NCBI GenBank assembly: GCA_036521915.1
Contig: DATDGU010000341.1
Location: 1-11,578 of the forward strand
DNA: 11,578 bases
Source: PALSA-555 sp036521915
GTDB lineage: Bacteria; Actinomycetota; Acidimicrobiia; IMCC26256; PALSA-555
Direction of reading: 5' to 3'
Below are positions 7,072 to 11,578 of this stretch, piece by piece; the first letter of the stretch is position 1; each line of letters starts with the position of its first letter. A program made the translations under genes and the position numbers. The notes under the pieces are model-generated. The model did no database searches, was not told the origin of the DNA, and saw only the letters and a program-made list of their open reading frames with translations.

Positions 7072-7518
7072 GTGGCCAGCGCGGCACCCGCGTTCGATCA
7101 GTTCGACCCGAAGGTCGCGGCGTCCCTCGCGAACCTCCCCGACGACGTCGGTGGGCTGCCCGGCTACCTCCGGCTGCGCCACGTCGAGGTCGGCGCCGGC
7201 GTCCTGCGAGCCGAGGTGGACGTGCGCGACGACCTGCTCACACCGTTCGGGAACCTGCACGGCGGCGTGCTCGCCGCGCTCTGCGACCACGTGCTCGGCA
7301 CCGTCTGCTACCCGGTGATCCCGCGTGGCGCGTGGGCGGCGACGACCGAGTTCAAGCTGAACTACCTGGCGCCGGTCACGACGGGCACCCTGGCCGCCAC
7401 GGCCCAGATCGTGTCGCTGACCAGCCGGACCGCCGTGGTGCGCATCGAGGTGCAGAACGAGGGTCGGCTCGCGTGCGCGGCGCAGGGCACCGTGCTCATC
7501 ATGGCGCCGCGGTCATGA
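7072..7518 (+). CDS. PaaI-family hotdog-fold acyl-CoA thioesterase
   Basis: This 148-residue protein fits the PaaI/YigI hotdog thioesterases, which hydrolyse acyl- or aryl-CoA thioesters in the cytoplasm as homotetramers or dimers. The signature is PFGNLHGGVLAALCDHVLG (58-76), holding the conserved HGG (63-65) and the acidic Asp72 on the long central helix. It is followed by the strands ATTEFKLNYLAPV (90-102, the family's conserved F.NYL.P pattern) and the closing strands around RTAVVRIEVQNEG (119-131). The GTG start at 7072 lacks a Shine-Dalgarno sequence. It runs into the SRPBCC gene 21 bp downstream, so the two may be cotranscribed. The substrate is unknown; linkage to CoA-dependent catabolism is only suggested by the neighbourhood. 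Confidence 0.9.
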   Translation: MASAAPAFDQFDPKVAASLANLPDDVGGLPGYLRLRHVEVGAGVLRAEVDVRDDLLTPFGNLHGGVLAALCDHVLGTVCYPVIPRGAWAATTEFKLNYLAPVTTGTLAATAQIVSLTSRTAVVRIEVQNEGRLACAAQGTVLIMAPRS

Positions 7519-7525
7519 CACCCGG

Positions 7526-7533
7526 GAGAGGAG
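7526..7533 (+). promoter_or_regulatory. Ribosome binding site of the SRPBCC gene
   Basis: GAGAGGAG ends 6 bases before the GTG at 7540 and supports that start. An out-of-frame GTG at 7538 overlaps it and is not used by the protein. Confidence 0.6.
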
Positions 7534-7539
7534 CGGCGT

Positions 7540-8010
7540 GTGGTCCGGGGTGAGGGCACCGTCTTCGTCGACGGCGTGACCGCGCAGGACGCGTTCGACT
7601 TCGTGCTCGACCCCGCGCAGTACACGAAGGCCGACACGAAGATGGTCTGGGTCACGAAGCTGGCCGACACGAGCGACGGGATGATCGCCCGGGAGGACGG
7701 CAAGTTCCTCGGCCGGTTCCCCGGATCGGTCGTGACGCGCTACCGCTGGCGGGCGCCCCACCACATCGACGTCACGCTCGAGCACGGCGTCCCGCACGAC
7801 CTGCACGCCTGGTTCGACCTCGAGGACCGCGACGGCGGCGTGCAGATCCATCACGTCGAGGAGCTCGACCTCGGCCACGGCCTCCTCGGCTGGCTGCACG
7901 ACGCCGTCGCCGGGCGCTGGTTCGCCGAGTCGGTGCGCGACGAGGTCGCCGAGATCGGCCGCCTCCTCGCCGCGGGCGAACGCGGCCGCGGCCCGCATGC
8001 CCACGACTGA
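7540..8010 (+). CDS. SRPBCC (START/polyketide cyclase-like) domain protein
   Basis: The 156-residue protein looks like a single SRPBCC/START-like domain, a helix-grip fold that binds hydrophobic ligands. Its start, GTVFVDGVTAQDAFDFVLDP (6-25), is the typical first strand followed by the helix 'dApa..vFd.l.Dp..y'. Later come alternating strands such as SVVTRYRWRAP (63-73), HIDVTLEHG (75-83) and VQIHHVEELDL (101-111), and then a long C-terminal helix about 125-144 that covers the pocket. The tail GERGRGPHAHD is likely disordered. Members include cyclases, lipid carriers and proteins of unknown role, and no catalytic residues single out one. It follows the thioesterase closely. Confidence 0.8.
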   Translation: MVRGEGTVFVDGVTAQDAFDFVLDPAQYTKADTKMVWVTKLADTSDGMIAREDGKFLGRFPGSVVTRYRWRAPHHIDVTLEHGVPHDLHAWFDLEDRDGGVQIHHVEELDLGHGLLGWLHDAVAGRWFAESVRDEVAEIGRLLAAGERGRGPHAHD

Positions 8011-8054
8011 GCCGCACGGCGCCCCGCGTACGGCTCGGACCGGCCGGCGGGTCA

Positions 8055-8060
8055 TACGCT
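8055..8060 (+). promoter_or_regulatory. -10 element of a leaderless promoter for the small membrane protein
   Basis: TACGCT fits TANNNT and lies 7 bases before the GTG at 8068, with no Shine-Dalgarno sequence in between. This repeats the arrangement seen at the helicase (TATGCT, 6 bases, ATG). Confidence 0.5.
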
Positions 8061-8067
8061 CGGCGGC

Positions 8068-8307
8068 GTGGACCAGCCCTTGCGCCAGGCGACGCACAGC
8101 TTCGTGCTCGTCTGCCTCGCCGCCCTGGCGTTCTTCGCCTTCGTCATCGGCTCCGGCCTGACCGGCGCCCTCGGCCAGTCCGTCTTCGGCTTCCTGTTCG
8201 GCGTCGCGCTGCTCGCGTACGTGTGGCGGCGCCTCGACCCCGAGACCCGCCAGCGGGTCGTCGTGCAGACGCGCCGGGTCCTGCACCGCTCACCCGCCCA
8301 GCCCTGA
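8068..8307 (+). CDS. Small two-helix membrane protein, function unknown
   Basis: This 79-residue protein is not assigned to any family. Two strongly hydrophobic segments (about 11-33 and 37-53) are joined by a short loop, TGALGQ. A basic tail RRLDPETRQRVVVQTRR (54-70) follows and is probably cytoplasmic and helical. The hydrophobic pattern and the promoter-like TACGCT directly upstream argue that it is real. The N-terminus is short and there is no cleavable-signal-peptide pattern. It stands between the SRPBCC gene (57 bp upstream) and the amidohydrolase (51 bp downstream), all on one strand. It could be a small accessory or stress-related membrane protein; no role can be inferred. Confidence 0.65.
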   Translation: MDQPLRQATHSFVLVCLAALAFFAFVIGSGLTGALGQSVFGFLFGVALLAYVWRRLDPETRQRVVVQTRRVLHRSPAQP

Positions 8308-8346
8308 CCCGGCGCGCGGCCGACGCGGTTGAATGGTGCCGGAACC

Positions 8347-8353
8347 GGAGGAG
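8347..8353 (+). promoter_or_regulatory. Ribosome binding site of the amidohydrolase
   Basis: GGAGGAG ends 5 bases before the ATG at 8359. This fixes the start there, although the frame stays open to an upstream ATG-less GTG/TTG region from 8329. Confidence 0.8.
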
Positions 8354-8358
8354 CCTCG

Positions 8359-9801
8359 ATGACCACCACGACGGGACGACGCGCCGCCTCGGTCCGCGAG
8401 GCGGCGGGGCACCCGATCATCGACGCGGACGGGCACTTCGTCGAGATCGGACCGCTGCTCGACGACGAGCTCTGCGCCGGCCTCGAGGAGCTGGGCGGCG
8501 CGTCGCTGCGCGACCGGTTTCGCGCCGGCCGCGTGGCGCCGACCGACACGGCGTCGAACCTCGCGGGCCGCGGCGACCCGTCGGTGCGGGCCGAGTGGCG
8601 GGCGATGCCCTCCTGGTGGGGCTGGCCGACCCACGACGCCCGGGACCGGGCGACCGCGCACCTCCCCGCGCTGTTGTACGAGCGCCTCGACGAGCTCGGG
8701 ATCGACTACACGATCCTGTACCCGTCGATGAGCCTGGCGTTCTTCGAGGAGGCCGACGAGGAGCTGTCGTCCGCGCTGTGCCGGGTCGTGAACGCCTCGC
8801 ACGCGCGCCGGTTCGCGCCGTACGCCGATCGCTGCACGGTCGGCGCGCTGATCCCGATGAACACGCCCGCGCAGGCGATCGCCGAGCTGGAGCACGCGGT
8901 GACCGAGCTCGGGGCGAAGTCGGTGCTCATGGCCGGGTACGCGCGCCGACCCGTCGGCCGCGACGCGTACCGCCTCGACATGTTCGGACTCGACAGCGAG
9001 CACGACTACGACCCGTTCTGGGCCCGCTGCACGGAGCTCGGCGTCGCGCCCGTCGTGCACAGCGCGCTGCAGCACCACCGGGTGACGCGGTCGATCTCGA
9101 ACTACGTGTACAACCACATCGACGGCCTCGCGTCGGCGCACGCGTCGCTCGCCAAGTCGCTGTACCTCGGCGGCGTGACCCGGCGCTTCCCGGCCCTCCA
9201 CGTCGGCTTCCTCGAGGGCGGCGTGGCGTGGGCGGCGAGCCTCTGGGCGGGGCTCGTCGGCCACTGGGAGAAGCGCAACGGCCAGGCGATCGCCGGCCTC
9301 GACCCGGACCGCCTCGACGTGGACGAGCTGCTCACCTACTTCGCTCGCTACGGCGACGACGCCGTGACGTCGCACCTCGACGAGCTGCGCGCCTACTTCT
9401 CGCGTCCGGCGGCGCGACCCACCCAGCTCGACGAGTTCGCGGCGCTGGGCGTCACGGACGCGGCGGGGCTGCGCACCCTGTTCGAATCGCGCTTCTACTT
9501 CGGGTGCGAGGCCGACGACCCGCTCGTGACGTGGGCGTTCCGTGAGGACGTGAACCCGCTCGGGATGCGGCTTCGGCCGGTCCTCGGCTCGGACATCTCG
9601 CACTGGGACGTGCCCGACATGACCGAGCCGGTGGCGGAGGCGTTCGAGCTCGTCGAGCGGGGCCTGCTCGGCGCGCGGGAGTTCCGGGAGCTCACGCTCG
9701 TCAACCCGGTGCGGCTCCACGCCGCGGGGAACCCGCGCTTCTTCGAGGGCACGCGGTGCGAGCAGGCCGCCGCCGAGGTGCTCGCCACCGAGCCGGCCTG
9801 A
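8359..9801 (+). CDS. Amidohydrolase family 2 (COG2159, ACMSD-like) metal-dependent hydrolase/decarboxylase
   Basis: This 480-residue cytoplasmic enzyme belongs to the TIM-barrel amidohydrolase-2 group, which includes ACMSD-type decarboxylases and C-C or C-N hydrolases acting on carboxylated substrates. Metal and active-site landmarks in order are IDADGH (21-26; Asp-x-Asp-Gly-His in place of the usual His-x-His of strand 1), PVVHSA (231-236, His234), FPALHVGFLEGGVAW (277-291, His281) and GSDISHWD (410-417, Asp412), matching the family's 'GSDyPH'. An insert of roughly 90 residues (about 300-390) precedes the last motif, making it longer than the 280-350 aa core. A strong ribosome site fixes ATG 8359. 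Its TGA overlaps the ATG of the next gene, so the two are probably translated together. The substrate is unknown. Confidence 0.9.
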   Translation: MTTTTGRRAASVREAAGHPIIDADGHFVEIGPLLDDELCAGLEELGGASLRDRFRAGRVAPTDTASNLAGRGDPSVRAEWRAMPSWWGWPTHDARDRATAHLPALLYERLDELGIDYTILYPSMSLAFFEEADEELSSALCRVVNASHARRFAPYADRCTVGALIPMNTPAQAIAELEHAVTELGAKSVLMAGYARRPVGRDAYRLDMFGLDSEHDYDPFWARCTELGVAPVVHSALQHHRVTRSISNYVYNHIDGLASAHASLAKSLYLGGVTRRFPALHVGFLEGGVAWAASLWAGLVGHWEKRNGQAIAGLDPDRLDVDELLTYFARYGDDAVTSHLDELRAYFSRPAARPTQLDEFAALGVTDAAGLRTLFESRFYFGCEADDPLVTWAFREDVNPLGMRLRPVLGSDISHWDVPDMTEPVAEAFELVERGLLGAREFRELTLVNPVRLHAAGNPRFFEGTRCEQAAAEVLATEPA

Positions 9802-10739
9802 TGGACCGGGACACCGCGCCGCCGCTGCGCTCGGTGCTCTTCGTCGCCGGCGACCAGCCGGCCGACATGGAGCGGGCGTGGACGAGCGGCGCGGACTCGA
9901 TCGTGATCGACCTCGAGGAGCCGCGCACCCCGTTCCCGGAGGCGGCGCGCGAGGTGGCACGGCGGGAGGTGCGCGCCTTCCTCGACGGCATCGACCCGGG
10001 CGTCGCGCGGCCGCTGCGCTTCGTGCGCGTCCAGCCACCGGCCACGGGCCAGACGTTGAAGGACCTGCGGGCCGCGATGGGTCCCAGCCTCGACGCGATC
10101 CTCGTCCCGAAGGTGCGAGGTCCCGCCTCGATCCACGCGGTGGACGCGCTGCTCGCCTGCATGGAGGTCGAGGTCGGGCTCCCCGTCGGGTCCGTCGCCG
10201 TCTACCCCATCCTCGAGACCGCCGAGGCGCTCCGCCTGGCGTACGAGATCGCCGTCGCCTCGCCCCGCGTCGCGTTCATGGGGGGCGCGGTCTCGCGCTT
10301 CGGCGACATCCACCAGGCCCTCGGGTATCGCTGGACGGCCGAGGGCCGCGAGACGCTGTTCCTGCGCTCGAAGGTCCTCGTCGACGCACGCGCCGCGGGG
10401 ATCCGCTACCCGATCAGCGGCATGTGGGGCGGCGACCGCGACGACCTCGCCGGGCTGCGGGCCTGGGCGACCCAGCTGCGCGACCTCGGGTACTACGGGA
10501 TGATGCTGGGCGACCCGGCGCACATCCCGCTCGTTCACGAGGTGTTCACCCCGACGTCGGACGAGGTCGCCTACTGGCAGGACCTCGACCGGTTGGCCCG
10601 CGAAGCCGAGGCGGGCGACGGTGAGCGGGTCACCTACGGCGACGCCCGCCAGGGTGAGGGCCACGTGGTGCACATCGCGCACGTCGGGTCGGCACGCCGC
10701 AACCTCGCCTGGGCCCGGGAGCTGGGCGTCGCGCCGTAG
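9801..10739 (+). CDS. CitE/HpcH/HpaI-family aldolase or (citryl/malyl)-CoA lyase-like protein
   Basis: The 312-residue protein fits the citrate-lyase-beta-like TIM barrels, which cleave or form C-C bonds in acyl-CoA or oxo-acids using Mg2+. Landmarks are RSVLFVAGDQPADMERA (10-26, family 'RS.LfvPg....m.kA'), ADSIVIDLEEP (31-41, 'gaD.vilDLEDav'), FVRVQP (74-79, normally VRVN), AILVPKV (99-105), YPILETAEAL (135-144, metal-ligand Glu139) and RFGDIHQALG (166-175, Asp169 as likely second ligand). The end, GYYGMMLGDPAHIPLVHEVFTPT (230-252), is the family's 'G..Gk..ihP.qv..vn..F.P'. The start overlaps the amidohydrolase stop (TGATG), indicating translational coupling. VRVQ for VRVN and GD for the usual IHP may mean an unusual substrate. 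Specificity cannot be assigned. Confidence 0.9.
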   Translation: MDRDTAPPLRSVLFVAGDQPADMERAWTSGADSIVIDLEEPRTPFPEAAREVARREVRAFLDGIDPGVARPLRFVRVQPPATGQTLKDLRAAMGPSLDAILVPKVRGPASIHAVDALLACMEVEVGLPVGSVAVYPILETAEALRLAYEIAVASPRVAFMGGAVSRFGDIHQALGYRWTAEGRETLFLRSKVLVDARAAGIRYPISGMWGGDRDDLAGLRAWATQLRDLGYYGMMLGDPAHIPLVHEVFTPTSDEVAYWQDLDRLAREAEAGDGERVTYGDARQGEGHVVHIAHVGSARRNLAWARELGVAP

Positions 10740-10754
10740 CCACCGCCCGATGGA

Positions 10755-10815
10755 TGGCCCGGCGGCCGCACGGTTAGGCGTCGAGGAAGAGGTGCCGTGG
10801 ACGGCCGCCGAGCCA
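10755..10815 (+). other. Long imperfect hairpin in the intergenic region
   Basis: The 167 bp between the lyase and the last gene (10740-10906) has no open frame I would accept. In it, 10755-10773 pairs with 10795-10815: a 4 bp stem (TGGC/GCCA), a 1x1 mismatch, 9 bp (CGGCGGCCG/CGGCCGCCG), a 2-base bulge and 5 bp (CACGG/CCGTG), closing a 21-base loop. No T-run follows. It could be a factor-independent terminator without a U-tract, or part of a structured 5' leader for the next gene. Confidence 0.5.
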
Positions 10816-10871
10816 CGCGCCCAGTGTCGACCACGCACCCTGAGACGGACCTGAGTTCGCACCCGATGCCG

Positions 10872-10882
10872 CGGGAATCCCG
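10872..10882. promoter_or_regulatory. Short dyad upstream of the last gene
   Basis: CGGGA-A-TCCCG is a perfect 5-1-5 inverted repeat 24 bp before the ATG at 10907. A one-base loop argues against a full hairpin, so a protein-binding site is the alternative. Such dyads arise often by chance in GC-rich DNA. Confidence 0.2.
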
Positions 10883-10906
10883 GACGCGCCGTGGAAGGCT
10901 GGCCGG

Positions 10907-11578
10907 ATGACACGCGGGCCGGTCGAGCACCACCGGTCCCGCCGGGGCCGGCTCCAGCCCGACGAGCTCGCGGAGTCGGTCATCCTCGCCGACCTCACCC
11001 TGGCCCTGTGTCTGGTCGGACACCTGCTCCCGCTCGCGTCCGCGCTGTTCGCGGCGGCGATCGTGCCGATGGCCGCGGTGAGCGCGCGGCACCGGGTGCG
11101 CGCGGTCGTCGCCGGGACGGTCGCGGCGTGCGTGGTCGGGTTCCTCATCGCCGGCGGTGGGCTGCTCACCTCCGTCGTCGCCTGCTCGGTGCTGGGCGCG
11201 GTCGCCGGCTGGGCGACGCGCCGCGGGTGGGGCCTGGCCCGCACCGTGCTGACCGGGGTCATGGTCCTCTGGCCGCTCGTGTCGGCCCTGACCCTCGCGG
11301 CGATGTACGTGCTGAGCGACCTGCGACGGCTCCTCATCGCCCAGGTGCGCAACTCGTGGGCGGGCGCGGCCCGCTTCCTCCGCGAGCTCGGCCTGCCGGC
11401 CGTGGCGCACGCCGGTGACGTCGTCACGAGCTGGCTGACCCGGAACTGGTGGGCCGGGGTACCCGCGCTCCTGCTCGTGCTCGTCGCGGCGGCGGTCGGC
11501 GTCGCCTGGTTCTTCGCCTACCCGACGGTGCGGCGGGTGCGCGCCGCGCTCGCCGATCCACCGGACCGTGGTCCCGTC
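10907..11578 (+). CDS. Polytopic membrane protein, 3'-truncated; resembles the membrane half (DUF2232/ECF S-like) of an ABC importer
   Basis: The frame opens at ATG 10907, with GGAAGG 8 bases upstream, and runs off the window after 224 residues. After a basic N-terminus (1-17) come hydrophobic segments at about 24-57, 65-83, 85-103, 112-136 and 184-204, with an amphipathic stretch RRLLIAQVRNSWAGAARFL (140-158) before the last one. The last visible residues, ALADPPDRGPV, look like a linker. From memory of the family, this layout resembles DUF2232/ECF S-component-like domains that in Actinomycetota are fused to an ABC ATPase domain, as in Rv2326c-type proteins. If so, the ATPase follows just past the edge. 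The membrane protein is clear; the family and fusion are inference, and a plain membrane protein remains possible. Confidence 0.6.
   Translation, partial: MTRGPVEHHRSRRGRLQPDELAESVILADLTLALCLVGHLLPLASALFAAAIVPMAAVSARHRVRAVVAGTVAACVVGFLIAGGGLLTSVVACSVLGAVAGWATRRGWGLARTVLTGVMVLWPLVSALTLAAMYVLSDLRRLLIAQVRNSWAGAARFLRELGLPAVAHAGDVVTSWLTRNWWAGVPALLLVLVAAAVGVAWFFAYPTVRRVRAALADPPDRGPV

Noticed and set aside
5650..7290. Long minus-strand open frame (546 codons) opposite the cyclase.
   Set aside because: It is a shadow of the GGDEF gene with no recognisable domain, and it overlaps the thioesterase start as well.
7981..7994. A third copy of the GCGGCCGCGGCC palindrome.
   Set aside because: It lies inside the end of the SRPBCC gene and is explained by Arg/Gly/Pro codons, so it weakens rather than supports the idea of a special repeat family.
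10773..10779. GTTAGGC fits the integron core-site pattern GTTRRRY next to a long hairpin, as in an attC site.
   Set aside because: No matching RYYYAAC partner lies within the right distance, and there is no integrase or cassette pattern nearby.
10790..10890. Possible TPP riboswitch: CTGAGA, ACCTGA and ATGCC occur in the order seen in the THI element.
   Set aside because: Only 3 bases separate CTGAGA from ACCTGA, too few for the known fold, and the 5' GGGGTGC box and the GCG.AGGGA end are not convincing. Chance matches in GC-rich DNA are likely.
8290..10913. Long overlapping minus-strand open frames (582 and 472 codons) opposite the amidohydrolase and lyase.
   Set aside because: They have an Arg/Ala/Val-rich shadow composition. 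The plus-strand genes carry family motifs, a ribosome site and a coupled start.
10774..11427. Minus-strand frames opposite the last gene (217 and 258 codons).
   Set aside because: They are Arg/Thr/Ala-rich without motifs. The plus strand has clear membrane segments and a start preceded by GGAAGG.

Overview
This 11.6 kb window is very GC-rich and densely coded, with almost no intergenic DNA, and uses ATG and GTG starts. The gene set is a CaiB/BaiF CoA-transferase, a fused LivH-LivM permease, a PaaI-type thioesterase, an SRPBCC protein, a COG2159 amidohydrolase and a CitE/HpcH-like lyase. Together with an actinobacterial-type LexA box and leaderless promoters, this points to an Actinomycetota chromosome, perhaps Acidimicrobiia or a related uncultured lineage. 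The taxon is an inference. No transposase, integrase, tRNA, rRNA or CRISPR array was seen.

Layout. (1) Positions 2-748: the 3' part of a class III CoA-transferase gene, convergent with (2) 753-2966 on the minus strand, a single-chain branched-chain-amino-acid-type ABC permease (LivH and LivM domains fused). (3) A 133 bp divergent region (2967-3099) holds a perfect LexA/SOS box (3072-3085) directly upstream of a leaderless -10 element, driving (4) 3100-5148, a UvrD/PcrA-type SF1A helicase. (5) 5161-5553 minus: an NTF2/SnoaL-like protein, convergent with the helicase and divergent from (6) 5683-7029, a membrane-anchored diguanylate cyclase with a cysteine-containing GAF-like domain and an intact GGEEF/RxxD pair. 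(7) 7072-7518 hotdog thioesterase, 7540-8010 SRPBCC protein and 8068-8307 small two-helix membrane protein. (8) 8359-9801 amidohydrolase, overlapped by 9801-10739, a CitE/HpcH-like lyase (TGATG junction). (9) A 167 bp intergenic region with a long imperfect hairpin precedes (10) 10907 to the window end, a truncated polytopic membrane protein that resembles the membrane half of ECF-type ABC importers.

How the parts relate. The CoA-transferase, permease, thioesterase, amidohydrolase and lyase suggest uptake and CoA-dependent breakdown of organic acids, but no complete pathway can be named. The helicase is a DNA-repair gene under likely SOS control, and the cyclase is a c-di-GMP signalling gene. 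These look like ordinary chromosomal neighbours rather than one system. The most informative signals are regulatory: the SOS box with leaderless start at the helicase, a dyad at the cyclase, and the structured leader ahead of the last gene. I did not find a convincing new defence or mobile system.
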